Source: Myxococcales bacterium (GTDB lineage Bacteria > Myxococcota > Myxococcia > Myxococcales > Myxococcaceae). Taken from it: a stretch of 64,000 nucleotides of DNA. Numbering within the stretch: position 1 is the first letter of the stretch; each line of letters opens with the position of its first letter. Shown in pieces: positions 1 to 7,832 of this stretch. Under the pieces are notes generated by a model, which searched no databases, was not told the origin of the DNA, and was given only the letters and a program-made list of their open reading frames with translations. Location: positions 1 through 64,000 of the forward strand of contig JACPVI010000016.1 of NCBI GenBank assembly GCA_016191815.1, read 5' to 3'. The translations under genes and the position numbers were made by a program.

Positions 1-338
1 ACTACCTGAAGGACACGGTGCCCGCCCTCGATGAGCTCGCGGAGCGGATGATGCTCTTCGAGCGCGGCGAGGCGGCTCTCGTCGTTGGGCTGATCGAACA
101 GCGAGCCGACCTGACGAGCCTGGCCGACAGGCCGCCTTTCCCTCGGTACCGAGGCTTCCTGGCGCAGTACGGGGCGATTCAGCAGCTGATTCGCAACGGG
201 AAGCCGGCCGCCAAGAAGGACCCGGCCGGCCCGACTCCTCCGCTGCAGATGCCCGCGTGGGGCGGACAACTCTCAGCGGAGGACATCGACGGCCTGATCG
301 CCTACCTCATCCGGCAATACCCCTGGGACGACGAATAG
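1..338 (+). CDS. Cytochrome c family protein, C-terminal part (5' end outside window)
   Basis: The reading frame is open from the left edge (first full codon at base 3), so only the last 111 residues are seen. The end contains LQMPAWGGQLSAEDIDGLI, the usual C-terminal pattern of class I cytochromes c: a Met-Pro heme ligand followed by a short helix ending in a YLI-type stretch. The heme-attachment CxxCH must lie upstream of the window. It is followed after 11 bases by a ferredoxin gene, so the two may be co-transcribed parts of an electron-transfer unit. The exact family cannot be told from this fragment. Confidence 0.7.
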   Translation, partial: YLKDTVPALDELAERMMLFERGEAALVVGLIEQRADLTSLADRPPFPRYRGFLAQYGAIQQLIRNGKPAAKKDPAGPTPPLQMPAWGGQLSAEDIDGLIAYLIRQYPWDDE

Positions 339-349
339 GAGGGCCTTCG

Positions 350-604
350 ATGGCGATGACGATCAACGACTCGTGCATCAACTGCGGCGCGTGCGAGCCG
401 GAGTGCCCGAACAAGGCGATCAGTGAGGGCTCCGGCGCGTATCAAGTGGACCCCGAGCATTGCACCGAATGCGTCGGGGCCCACGACCAACCGAAGTGCG
501 TCGAGGTCTGCCCGGTAGATGACTGCGTCGTAGTCAATGCAGCTCGGCCGGAAACCAAGGAGCAGTTGCAGGCCCGATACGAGCGGCTGCGGGCCGCCGG
601 GTAA
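350..604 (+). CDS. 2[4Fe-4S] ferredoxin (YfhL type)
   Basis: This 84-residue electron carrier has two iron-sulfur cluster motifs. The first is C9-x2-C12-x2-C15-x3-C19-P. The second is C38-x2-C41-x8-C50-x3-C54-P-x3-C59, with the eight-residue insertion between the second and third cysteines typical of the YfhL/FdxN (Alvin) ferredoxin group. The ATG at 350 is chosen because AGGAGGG stands just upstream at 337-343 and the cluster motif begins at residue 9. It lies immediately behind a cytochrome c gene, consistent with a redox role. The partner protein cannot be inferred from the sequence alone. Confidence 0.93.
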   Translation: MAMTINDSCINCGACEPECPNKAISEGSGAYQVDPEHCTECVGAHDQPKCVEVCPVDDCVVVNAARPETKEQLQARYERLRAAG

Positions 605-914
605 GAGCGAAGCACAGTGCTTCGCGCCAGCGTCGGGAGATCTTTGCCCTTCGCTTGCCCACGACCGGGCAAAGTGCCCGGGCGAGGAGTATTGCGGCCT
701 GCCCGGCCGGTGTGTCCGGATAAGGTGCTCTGCAAGCAATTACAAGCTCCTCTGGCGCCCCGATGGGTGGCACGGCAAGTGCGAGGAATGCAGCCGGGAC
801 CGGTGCCGCCGTGGATGGGCAGGGCCCCGGCCGAAAAACACGCGCTTAGGCATGACATCGATGGATGTACACAATTCGCGAGCTTCGACGATTTTGCCTC
901 CAGGACGGCCGCGG
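605..914 (+). other. Intergenic stretch with one hairpin
   Basis: About 310 bases without a supported gene. The frame of the next gene stays open backward across it and would encode a Cys-rich extension, but that extension has no recognisable domain and no ribosome-binding site. A short perfect hairpin sits directly behind the ferredoxin stop codon. Confidence 0.4.
607..625 (+). terminator. Possible terminator hairpin behind ferredoxin
   Basis: A perfect 8-bp inverted repeat (GCGAAGCA / TGCTTCGC) with a 3-base loop begins two bases after the ferredoxin stop. There is no T-run, so intrinsic termination is possible but unproven. Confidence 0.4.
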
Positions 915-1346
915 ATGCTCTGGCTGGCCTCTTGGTTCTGCTGCTTGCTCGCGGCCTGCATTCCTGACTTGGGGGCGCCGCTCGCTCAGACTCCCGACGC
1001 GGGCCCGGTTGGAGGTGGAGGCGGTGGCGGTAGTGGCGGCGGTGGGGGAGCAGGCGGAGGAGGCGGTAGCGGCGGAGGCGCCGGAGGCGGCGGTGGTGGA
1101 GGCGGGAGCAGCGCCGACCTCGTCGCCAAGGGAGAAGTGGTGTACTTCACCGCGGGCGGTCAAGGGTGTTCCTCCTGCCATGGAAACGACGCCCGGGGGG
1201 ACCAGGGCCCAAACATTCGCGGCAAGACGCGCGAGGAAATCGTGGCCTGCCTCCAAACGGTGGTGCAGATGGCCTTCCTCAACCTCACCGAGGAAGAGAT
1301 TGACGCCGTGGCGGCATACCTCGCATATCTCGCCACCCAGCCATAG
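915..1346 (+). CDS. Cytochrome c lipoprotein with long poly-glycine linker
   Basis: A 143-residue protein with a lipoprotein signal peptide (LLAAC, lipid Cys at residue 15). Residues 33-64 are almost pure glycine, interrupted by single Ser or Ala. A small class I cytochrome c domain follows, with CSSCH at 85-89 and Met119 as the likely distal ligand. It probably carries electrons in the periplasm while tethered to a membrane by the flexible Gly linker. ATG 915 is preferred because AGGA lies 10 bases upstream and the hydrophobic signal starts there; ATGs at 852 and 861 are in frame and would add a basic N-terminus. It precedes another lipoprotein gene on the same strand. Confidence 0.8.
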   Translation: MLWLASWFCCLLAACIPDLGAPLAQTPDAGPVGGGGGGGSGGGGGAGGGGGSGGGAGGGGGGGGSSADLVAKGEVVYFTAGGQGCSSCHGNDARGDQGPNIRGKTREEIVACLQTVVQMAFLNLTEEEIDAVAAYLAYLATQP

Positions 1347-1516
1347 CCGGTTCGAGGCAAGTTGCCCGGGTGCAATGCGAGCATTCTGCCCGAGTCGTCC
1401 CCGCGCGGCTGAGCGAGGCAGGCTGTTCAAGGTCTTGGACGCAGCGCGACCTGGCTCGCTCCTTGCTGTTTGCCGTGCGAATTCCGTCCAGATCTTTTCG
1501 AAAGGAGAAGGACTCA

Positions 1517-2971
1517 ATGCCCGCGAGGAAGAGAGTGACGAGTTTGAAGTGGGCGGCCGGCTTCGTGGCCTTGACCTTGGTCGGAACCGCCTGCCCCACG
1601 CCGCCGCCGCCCGGACTCACCTGCGGCGCCGGCACCCATGAGCAGGAGGGCGCCTGTGTGGCGGATGCCCCGGCGGTGCTGGTTCAAACCGGGCAGCCGG
1701 TGCCCGCGCCGGCACCCCAGCCGTGCGCTGCATCGACTTGGTGCAACGACCTTTCGGTCAAACTGGGAGTAACGCTGACGAAGCAGTACGACTCCAGTGG
1801 CCCTGACGCTTGGGACCCGGTCCTGCACCCGCTGGTGTTCATCACCCCGGTCGGGCCTGGCTACGGTGGAAAGCTAAGCGGCGTCAAGTGGCCCGGGGTG
1901 ACCGTCATCGATGCGAACAGCCGCGAGATCGTCAAGTACGCCGCCTACGACATGTCGGCCGAAGGCTGGAGCGACGCGAACGTCTTCGAATCCCATGGCA
2001 TGGCTGTATCTCTCGACGGCAAGTGGATCTATCTGCCGACCGGAAGCGGGACGGCCCGTGGGTTCATGGTCATCAACGCGAGGACCCTCAAGCTGGACAA
2101 GTTCCTGCAAACCGACGGCAGACCGCACCACGCCAAAGCGTTCACCGACTCCGCCGGCAAGTCGCGCGTGCTGCTCTATGGCTGGGAGCAGCCGCCGTTC
2201 GTGCTCGACCCGCTGGACAACAACAAGGTCGTCGGAGGGGCCGACATGAACGCCACCGGGATGGAGGGTTACTTGTGGTTCGTGGATCCGACAGGCAAGG
2301 AACTGTGGGGCTCTGGCCGCTGGCGCAACGGCAACGTTCGGGCCGAAGTCCACGGCAATCAAGTGATGATCGTCGACACCACCACGTGGAAGCTGAAGTC
2401 GACCATTCCGTGGGAAGGTGAGAGCACTCCCGTCTGGGTCGACTTCACGCCGGACAACAAATACGCCTACGTGAGCGGTGGCCACTCCAGCACGGTGCTC
2501 AAGTACGACCGAGCCGCGAAGAAGGTGCTCGGCATCTCCAGGGCCGGCGTGGAAGGTCCCTATGGTCTCAGGCTCAACTGGGACGGGAAGGAGATCTATG
2601 CCATTGGCAAGGGTGAAGGCTCGACCAATCTTGGCCAGGACATCGGATTGCTGGACACCAAGAGGATCGAACTGTCCCTGTCCGCCACCGCCAACTACAC
2701 CACCGGCTGCGTACGGGGCGATCACATCACCCTTCACCCCGATCCGGCCAAGAACGAGCTGTGGCTGAGCTGCAACTCGAGCTTCGAGGTGGCCATCTTC
2801 GACATGACCACCAAGGCAGTCAGTGCTCGCATCCCGATGCCCTCCAGCGGCAGCACGCACTCCGGCGCGTTCGTGAGTTACAAGTCGGACTGGAGCGGCG
2901 ATGTTCTCTCCGACCAGAACGGGTTGCACGGCCCTGCGTTTGCCACCCAGCTTAGCAAGTGGGCGCCGTAG
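1517..2971 (+). CDS. Beta-propeller lipoprotein (YVTN/NosZ-like repeats)
   Basis: A 484-residue exported protein. The start ATG follows a strong AAAGGAGAAGG at 1501-1511. The signal peptide ends in LVGTAC, and the mature part opens with the Cys-containing 'CGAGTHEQEGACV' head common in myxobacterial lipoproteins. The body shows repeated blades such as GMAVSLDGKWIYLP and VDFTPDNKYAYVSGG, as in YVTN-type, nitrous-oxide-reductase-like or cytochrome d1-like propellers. No copper- or heme-binding set was recognised, so catalysis should not be assumed; a surface or periplasmic binding role is as likely. The frame is intact throughout. Confidence 0.75.
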   Translation: MPARKRVTSLKWAAGFVALTLVGTACPTPPPPGLTCGAGTHEQEGACVADAPAVLVQTGQPVPAPAPQPCAASTWCNDLSVKLGVTLTKQYDSSGPDAWDPVLHPLVFITPVGPGYGGKLSGVKWPGVTVIDANSREIVKYAAYDMSAEGWSDANVFESHGMAVSLDGKWIYLPTGSGTARGFMVINARTLKLDKFLQTDGRPHHAKAFTDSAGKSRVLLYGWEQPPFVLDPLDNNKVVGGADMNATGMEGYLWFVDPTGKELWGSGRWRNGNVRAEVHGNQVMIVDTTTWKLKSTIPWEGESTPVWVDFTPDNKYAYVSGGHSSTVLKYDRAAKKVLGISRAGVEGPYGLRLNWDGKEIYAIGKGEGSTNLGQDIGLLDTKRIELSLSATANYTTGCVRGDHITLHPDPAKNELWLSCNSSFEVAIFDMTTKAVSARIPMPSSGSTHSGAFVSYKSDWSGDVLSDQNGLHGPAFATQLSKWAP

Positions 2972-3630
2972 CAGCCGTGGAGTGCGCGGTCACGAGCAGG
3001 CCGGTGTGGCCCGGCACCTGGCGTCTTGGATGGCAAGGCGCCGGGTGCCCTGGGAGTGAAAGACGGAGCCCTGACCGGGGGGGCAGGCGAGGGCGGGTTG
3101 CGGCCGCAGGCCTGCTGGTCGCTTTGGCCGCGAGCGCTTGTGGCGGCCCGGCTTCGACCCCTGGCTCCATCGGGCCTGCGGCACCACCCGCCGAAAGCAG
3201 GTATTGCCCGGAAGCGCAGGAGCCGGGGCCGACGGGACTGATGGCGCGCGACCTCTTCCGGATGGGAGTGGTGGGGGACACCGACGTCTTGGCGGCGTTC
3301 TGCAACCCGCTGATGGTGAGCCCGCCCGGTCGGCTCGTGTTCTTCGTCAGCCTCGACAACCACTTCGGAGTCCCGCGATCCGAGCTCGCCGAGCGGAGCT
3401 GGGTGGAGACGAGCGACGGGCGGCACTCGAGCAGTGGGTGGGCCTGGGAGGGGGGCGACCTGGCCTCCGAAGAGCACCACATAGGGGGGCTGCTGAGTGG
3501 GCCACTCAAGATGACCGACGGGAGCGACCTCATTGGGCCGGGGACGAGTCAGGTCACCCTGCACCTCGAGGGCATCGGAGAGGGCGAGACGGGCGTAGCA
3601 CTGAGGTGGCCGCAGGAGCACCTACGTTGA
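2959..3630 (+). CDS. Hypothetical lipoprotein
   Basis: The family was not recognised. The frame has a hydrophobic stretch ending in LAASAC followed by GGPAS, a convincing lipobox, and a globular remainder of about 160 residues. The start is doubtful. GTG at 2959 overlaps the preceding gene by 13 bases, and GTG at 3004 is the next candidate, but both leave an unusually long polar N-terminus before the lipobox. A G-run at 3077-3084 is a place where a base error or indel could have shifted the real start. Its TGA overlaps the TTG start of the next gene, suggesting translational coupling. Confidence 0.55.
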   Translation: MGAVAAVECAVTSRPVWPGTWRLGWQGAGCPGSERRSPDRGGRRGRVAAAGLLVALAASACGGPASTPGSIGPAAPPAESRYCPEAQEPGPTGLMARDLFRMGVVGDTDVLAAFCNPLMVSPPGRLVFFVSLDNHFGVPRSELAERSWVETSDGRHSSSGWAWEGGDLASEEHHIGGLLSGPLKMTDGSDLIGPGTSQVTLHLEGIGEGETGVALRWPQEHLR

Positions 3631-4436
3631 TCCATGCCGTCTGCGGACGCGCCGCCGCTCTGCTCTTCGGAGCGGGTTGCTGCTCGTTGTGTGCGTGCCC
3701 GGGCCGGCCCCTCCCTACTGCAGCGGATGCCGGCGTCGTGTGCGATGTCGCCGAAGAGCCCGAAGTTGCCCCCGATGCCGGCCAGGGCAGGCCAAGCTAT
3801 TGCGTCCGTGCCGTCCCGGACACGGTCCAAGACATCGAGGGCACGCCGGCAGGCCCCTACCTCGTTCACCACCCGAAGCCCGATCTGCCGATGGCCCCGA
3901 CGGTGGTGTTTCTGCCAGGCGGGTCGGGAAGCTGGAACAGCGCGCAGCGGGTATGGGAAAGGTTCGTCTCCGGCGATGCGCGCGTCGAGCAGTACCGCGT
4001 CGTGATTCCCTATTCTTACGCTGAGGACTTCATCGACGACGCGCGCCGGACCTTCGTCATCGCCGACGAGGTTCTGCTCTGCTACGGCGGAGACTCGGCG
4101 AGGGTCCATCTGGCGGGCTACTCCAACGGCGGTCGCGCCGCGTTCGGGCTGATGCTGGCCAGCCCCGAACGCTTCGTGACGCTGCTCGGGGCTCCTGGCG
4201 TGTTCCCGACAAGCGACCGGGCGGTGCTGGCGAAGGCCCTCGCTTGCCGCGGCCGCGCGGTGTTCAACGGCGTCGGCGAGCTCGACGAAGGCTGGAAGCA
4301 ACTGGTCCGCGACGCCCACGCGGCGCTGTTGGAGGCCGGGGTCGACTCGATCTACGTCGAGTTTCCCGGAGAGACCCACCGCCTGAGCGATGCTTTCGAC
4401 GAAGGACTGTTTTTTGACTTCTGGGGCAACCACTGA
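3627..4436 (+). CDS. Alpha/beta-hydrolase lipoprotein (PHB-depolymerase/esterase-like)
   Basis: A 269-residue secreted hydrolase. The nucleophile elbow is GYSNGG with Ser166, and His251 in GETHR near the C-terminus is the likely catalytic histidine. VVFLPGGSGSW near residue 95 probably forms the oxyanion-hole loop. This arrangement fits esterases of the feruloyl-esterase/PHB-depolymerase group; the substrate is unknown. The start is taken as TTG 3627: AGGAG lies 9 bases upstream, a hydrophobic Cys-rich signal follows at once, and TTG overlaps the stop of the previous gene as TTGA. A later start would remove the export signal. Confidence 0.72.
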   Translation: MIHAVCGRAAALLFGAGCCSLCACPGRPLPTAADAGVVCDVAEEPEVAPDAGQGRPSYCVRAVPDTVQDIEGTPAGPYLVHHPKPDLPMAPTVVFLPGGSGSWNSAQRVWERFVSGDARVEQYRVVIPYSYAEDFIDDARRTFVIADEVLLCYGGDSARVHLAGYSNGGRAAFGLMLASPERFVTLLGAPGVFPTSDRAVLAKALACRGRAVFNGVGELDEGWKQLVRDAHAALLEAGVDSIYVEFPGETHRLSDAFDEGLFFDFWGNH

Positions 4437-4496
4437 TCTCGGACGGGCTTCGGCGCGCTCGCTGGCGCCTCGAGCGGTGCTGGCTAGGGATTCTTG

Positions 4497-4871
4497 ATGA
4501 GGGTGCTGGTAGTGGAGGACGACGCCGTCGCGCGCGCGGCGCTGTGCGATCTGCTCGCGATGGATGGGTTTTTTGCGCTCCCGTCAAGTTCGCCCGAACA
4601 GGCGCTGGCGATGCTGGAGCTTGCGAAGGTCGACGCGGTCGTCACCAGCTTGGAGCTGCCCCGCTCGGGCGGACTGAAGATCGTCCATGCGGCCTCGACC
4701 CAAGGCACGACCCGCGTGGTGGTCGTGACCAACCACGTAGGTTCGCCCCAAGCGCGCGCGGCGCTGGCTGGAGGTGCGCGGCGGGTGCTCGGGAAGCCGC
4801 TTCGCTACGAGATGCTGATCTCGGAGCTGAGGGCTCCCGATGATGTGGGTCGCCGGTGCAAACCCAGGTGA
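4497..4871 (+). CDS. Atypical response-regulator receiver domain (phosphoacceptor Asp replaced by Ser)
   Basis: A stand-alone receiver domain of 124 residues. The acidic pocket (E7, D8, D9), the conserved Thr78 and Lys100 of the GKP motif are present. At the phosphorylation position, in the stretch VVTSLELP, Ser51 stands where CheY-type proteins have Asp. It therefore probably cannot be phosphorylated in the normal way and may work as a constitutive or partner-regulated pseudo-receiver. ATG 4497 follows AGGGA. No output domain and no adjacent kinase gene are present; a decayed histidine kinase lies 11 kb away but nothing links them. Confidence 0.8.
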   Translation: MRVLVVEDDAVARAALCDLLAMDGFFALPSSSPEQALAMLELAKVDAVVTSLELPRSGGLKIVHAASTQGTTRVVVVTNHVGSPQARAALAGGARRVLGKPLRYEMLISELRAPDDVGRRCKPR

Positions 4872-5126
4872 TGTGGCTGACTTGCGCGGCCTGTCCGCTA
4901 GCCCCAATGCCGATCACTTGGGGCGAAGTGATTGCCGCAGCATGGGAATACAGCGGCAAGCGGATTCGGGGTGCGCTCGGCGGGCTAAGGGATCATCATG
5001 CCGCGATCGAGCGGAAGGCGATCGCGTGAGCCACCAGGACACCCTGTTTCCCGAGGCCGACAAGGGCGCCTTCGACCGGCCCTCGCTCATGGACGCTGGA
5101 GCTACGCTCCCGGAACTCCCACCATC
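4872..5126 (+). other. Low-information intergenic stretch
   Basis: No gene can be supported here. One frame stays open through the stretch, but its product matches no known pattern and its composition changes abruptly. It precedes the rearranged zone that starts near 5.1 kb. Confidence 0.3.
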
Positions 5127-5210
5127 ATGGGTGTCGGGCTTATGCCGCTGCTGCAGTGGCTTCTCGTTCCCCTCGCGCTTCTTGCCGGCTGCCGGCGCTT
5201 CACATCATGA
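5127..5210 (+). CDS. Very small lipoprotein-like peptide (27 aa)
   Basis: A 27-codon frame encodes a clean lipoprotein signal, LLVPLALLAGC, followed by only five residues before TGA. ATG 5142 is an internal alternative start. The stop overlaps the ATG of the following signal-peptide frame, like a coupled operon. It may be an entericidin-like peptide or the remains of a longer lipoprotein gene. No ribosome-binding site is convincing. Confidence 0.3.
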   Translation: MGVGLMPLLQWLLVPLALLAGCRRFTS

Positions 5211-5325
5211 TGTCCTTCCCTGGCGCCCGCGCGGCAGTGGTGGTGCTCGCGGTCGGGTTGAGCTCCGAGGCGAGAGCCGAGAAGCGGCGTGAACGCGGCA
5301 TCTTCTTCGGCGGCGTGGTGGGTCG
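5207..5325 (+). pseudogene. Truncated gene for a secreted protein (signal peptide and first residues only)
   Basis: From ATG 5207 the frame encodes a typical Sec signal peptide, with a hydrophobic core and an ARA cleavage region, followed by mature residues EKRRERGIFFGGVVG that look like the start of an exported protein. At about 5325 the sequence becomes the 3' end of an oppositely oriented activator gene. The frame then runs on only as antisense. The rest of the gene has been lost at this junction. Confidence 0.5.
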
Positions 5326-5826
5326 TCAGTCGTCCCGGTCCTCGATGACGCCGTACTCACGCAGCTTTCGCCACAGGGTGTTGGTGGCGATGCCGAGCAC
5401 CTTGGCCGTCTCCTTGCGGTTGCCGCCGCACCTCTCGAGGACATGGAGGACGTGCCGGCGCTCTACCACCGCGAGCGAGAGGAGCTCACCGTCATCCGAT
5501 GAAGACGGGCGCGCTCGCCCGAGGAACTCCGGTGGGAGGTCGCCCTTCTCGATCTTGGGCTTCCCCTCGGCCAGCACGACCGCGCGCTCCATCGCGTGCT
5601 CGAGCTCCCGCACGTTCCCTGGCCACGCGTAGCCGAGCAAGCGGTCCAGCGCCTGCGCGGAGAGCGAACAGGGGCCGCAGTGGTAGGTCGCGCATCCTCG
5701 GCGGACGAAGCTGTGGCCCGCCGGCTGGTCGGTGAACACCTTGAAGCCCAGCTTCTTCACGTAGAAGTCCAGCGCCCTGTCGAAATCCTTCACGGTCAGC
5801 CCCACGAACTTGATTCGCTTGATCAT
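5326..5826 (-). CDS. Chimeric gene: glyoxalase/VOC N-terminus joined to sigma-54 activator C-terminus
   Basis: A 166-residue frame made of two unrelated pieces. Residues 1-37 are the first strand-helix of a vicinal-oxygen-chelate (glyoxalase/bleomycin-resistance) domain, containing VKDFDRALDFYVKKLGF. From about residue 55 it is the end of an NtrC-type AAA+ activator: AWPGNVRELEH at 68-78, a linker, and a Fis-type helix-turn-helix at about 118-161. The ATPase core and most of the VOC fold are missing, so it cannot act as either parent would. It retains AAAGGAG 6 bases before ATG 5826 and an open frame, so a small DNA-binding protein could still be made. Most likely it is debris of a deletion that fused two genes. 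Confidence 0.7.
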   Translation of the reverse strand: MIKRIKFVGLTVKDFDRALDFYVKKLGFKVFTDQPAGHSFVRRGCATYHCGPCSLSAQALDRLLGYAWPGNVRELEHAMERAVVLAEGKPKIEKGDLPPEFLGRARPSSSDDGELLSLAVVERRHVLHVLERCGGNRKETAKVLGIATNTLWRKLREYGVIEDRDD

Positions 5827-5922
5827 GTGCATCTCCTTTGTGGCCGATACGTTTGCCACAGCCTCGAAGCGGCTGTAAGGGGACTTGGTGCCAGCTGTAG
5901 TAATAAACGATATATCTGGGGC

Positions 5923-6228
5923 ATGACTTGGTTTCGATTGGACCACCACGTCGCCGATGTGCTGATGCGCGACCTCGCCGGGCACGACCACAGCCCTTCG
6001 GCGTTCGTGGTGTACCTGTTCTTGTGGAGCCGCACGTACGGCGCGCGGCGGAAGACCGCGCGGCTCAGCCACCGCGCCATCGCCGAGGACACCGGCCTCT
6101 CGAAGAGCGCGGTGCAGCAGGCCCTGCGGCTACTCCACCGCCGGCAGCTGGTGGTATCCGAGCGACGGCATGAGACCGACACGCCCGAGCACCGCGTGAT
6201 GCGGCCGTGGCGGCGCGGGGACGAGTGA
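5923..6228 (+). CDS. Winged helix-turn-helix protein
   Basis: A 101-residue DNA-binding protein. The helix-turn-helix lies near residues 45-75 (RLSHRAIAEDTGLSKSAVQQ), followed by a wing-like LLHRRQLVV segment. The layout resembles small plasmid or phage replication/transcription regulators of the helix-turn-helix_36 kind. It is divergent from the chimeric gene. The roughly 30 bases upstream are AT-rich (TAATAAACGATATATC), unusual for this genome and a plausible promoter. Its target is unknown. It sits inside the rearranged zone and may be a horizontally acquired remnant. Confidence 0.65.
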   Translation: MTWFRLDHHVADVLMRDLAGHDHSPSAFVVYLFLWSRTYGARRKTARLSHRAIAEDTGLSKSAVQQALRLLHRRQLVVSERRHETDTPEHRVMRPWRRGDE

Positions 6229-6297
6229 GCGACCGCAACGTTGCGGCAGCGGTCATCCACGCCTCCACCATCCGGCAGCCGCATCCGGCCGCCCTTG

Positions 6298-6747
6298 TCA
6301 GGCCCTCGCCGGCGCACGGGCCCGGGCGTGCACGCCGGACCCGTGTGCGCCACAGATCGCACCGAGCACGCCGCCGTAGACCAGGTGACCCATCAGGCTG
6401 CCGGCCGCGGCAAGGAATGACCCGCTGAAGAGTCCGGCGCCCATCATGGGCATCACCACCATCTGGGCCATGAGCCAGGGCAGCAAGCCGTAGAGCGCCC
6501 CGCGGACCAAGCCGGGTCCCGGTAGCCGCTTGGCGAACAGGGCCGCGTACCCCATCGCCAGCAGCGTGCCGATGATGAAGTGGCCCATCCAGCCGAGAAC
6601 GAGGCTCCCACCCATGACCGAGGCGAGCATGGCGCCGACGTTCATCGGCGGCAGACCCATCTTCGGGGCCGTCAGAAGAAGCGCCGTCATCGCCGCAGTC
6701 CCCGCGAGCCCGCCGATGACAGCACGTTTCACGTTGAACCGTTTCAT
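6298..6747 (-). CDS. Small integral membrane protein (DUF6789-like)
   Basis: A 149-residue protein with about four hydrophobic helices and many Gly and Met residues (for example GWMGHFIIGTLLAMGYAALF). It resembles the DUF6789/DUF1440-type membrane proteins found in proteobacteria, whose function is unknown. The ATG at 6747 is chosen because GGAGGAA lies directly upstream and the product then begins with a basic MKRFNVKRAV followed by the first helix. An open frame continues further upstream but is not hydrophobic and lacks a ribosome-binding site. Confidence 0.7.
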   Translation of the reverse strand: MKRFNVKRAVIGGLAGTAAMTALLLTAPKMGLPPMNVGAMLASVMGGSLVLGWMGHFIIGTLLAMGYAALFAKRLPGPGLVRGALYGLLPWLMAQMVVMPMMGAGLFSGSFLAAAGSLMGHLVYGGVLGAICGAHGSGVHARARAPARA

Positions 6748-6941
6748 CGAAGTTCCTCCAGTGGCGCGCCGCATCGGGACCAACCTTCTACGGACGCCTC
6801 TAGAATGGAGTCCGTTGGTCGCGCGATCCGTTACGGTTCCAGGGATCGCCGCACTCATCTCAAGCGCCGCGTCGTGCACTCGCCCGCCAGACGGCAAGGG
6901 GAATGGCCCGGCACCTCGCGCACACGAGGGCGGCGGCATTC

Positions 6942-7541
6942 TCAAACCTCGCAAGGGCTCGGCAGCCGCCCCCCGTCGATCGCGGCAAGAATCTGCGGGG
7001 TTGATGGCCGCACCTTGTAGTCCGGTTCGGCGTGGGCCCAGCGAACAATTCCCTCGCGCTCGATCAGGAACAACGACGGAACTGCGATGACGTGGTGGTT
7101 CCTCCCGGAGGAGCGCTCAATATCCATCCCGAAACCCTTCAGGCGCGAGAACTTCTCCTCGTCGACGTGGTGCGCGACGCGGTAGGCCCGATGAGCCACC
7201 AGTTCTGGATCCGAGAGGACCGGAAACGGAATGGCGTAGCTCGCGCGCGTCTTCGCCGACTCCTCGAGTCGGTCGACGCTGATCGCCACCGGCAATACGC
7301 CTCGCTTTCGGTACTCGGGGTGGGCCATCGTCAACTCGCGAATCTGGAAGCTGCAGAAGGGGCACCAGCCTCCGCGATAGAACACGAGGAGGATGGGCCC
7401 TTCCTTCGCGAGGTCCTGGATCCTCGCCGGGCGACCGTCCGTGTCCTGGACGGTGGCATCAGGCGCGGCTTTTCCCACGGGGATGCCCACTCCCGATGGA
7501 AGCGCCCCGACCCGGTCCTCTGGAGGGGATCCATATTTCAT
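6942..7541 (-). CDS. Peroxiredoxin-like (AhpC/TSA) lipoprotein whose 5' end is cut off by an insertion sequence
   Basis: The 199 residues left downstream of ATG 7541 hold the complete thioredoxin-like fold, with the redox motif GGWCPFC, as in atypical peroxiredoxins that reduce peroxides. In frame upstream of this ATG lie the end of a signal peptide (IALSGC) and a linker, then the insertion sequence at 7670. Joining the flanks of that element restores the start MTPRWILLPCAIALSGC. The native protein was thus a lipoprotein starting at 9381 and coupled to the anti-sigma gene. What remains could be made only from an internal start and would be cytoplasmic. Normal function is probably lost. Confidence 0.85.
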   Translation of the reverse strand: MKYGSPPEDRVGALPSGVGIPVGKAAPDATVQDTDGRPARIQDLAKEGPILLVFYRGGWCPFCSFQIRELTMAHPEYRKRGVLPVAISVDRLEESAKTRASYAIPFPVLSDPELVAHRAYRVAHHVDEEKFSRLKGFGMDIERSSGRNHHVIAVPSLFLIEREGIVRWAHAEPDYKVRPSTPQILAAIDGGRLPSPCEV

Positions 7542-7665
7542 GGCTCGATGTCCGTCCGTGGGGTGCGCGTCTGACGCCCGCGTGCCCGCATCTGACTGTC
7601 CGACGCTGGGGCCGGCTCCCCGCTGGCAGCCGGAGAGGGCGATTGCACATGGCAGCAGAATCCAC

Positions 7666-7669
7666 CTAG
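7666..7669. repeat. Target-site duplication CTAG, left copy
   Basis: The 4-bp CTAG directly abuts the left end of the insertion sequence and is matched by CTAG at 9371-9374. It fits the YTAR-type target of IS5-like elements. Confidence 0.85.
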
Positions 7670-7689
7670 CTACAGCGTGTCGGGAAATT
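7670..7689 (+). repeat. Left terminal inverted repeat of the insertion sequence
   Basis: Twenty bases, identical to the reverse complement of 9351-9370. Confidence 0.9.
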
Positions 7690-7832
7690 CAGCCACCGCC
7701 CGGGCGGTGGCACGGCGCTTTCCCGCTGCGCGGGGCGCAAAACCCGCACGGAGATGGATCGGTTGCACGAGGGGATCGACAAAGTCGGCGGCGTGTGCTC
7801 CCTGGTCCGCGTGACCTGGGAGGGATGCACGC

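Noticed and set aside
537-914. An upstream, Cys-rich extension of the cytochrome lipoprotein gene.
   Set aside because: It would bury the signal peptide inside the protein and lacks a ribosome-binding site.
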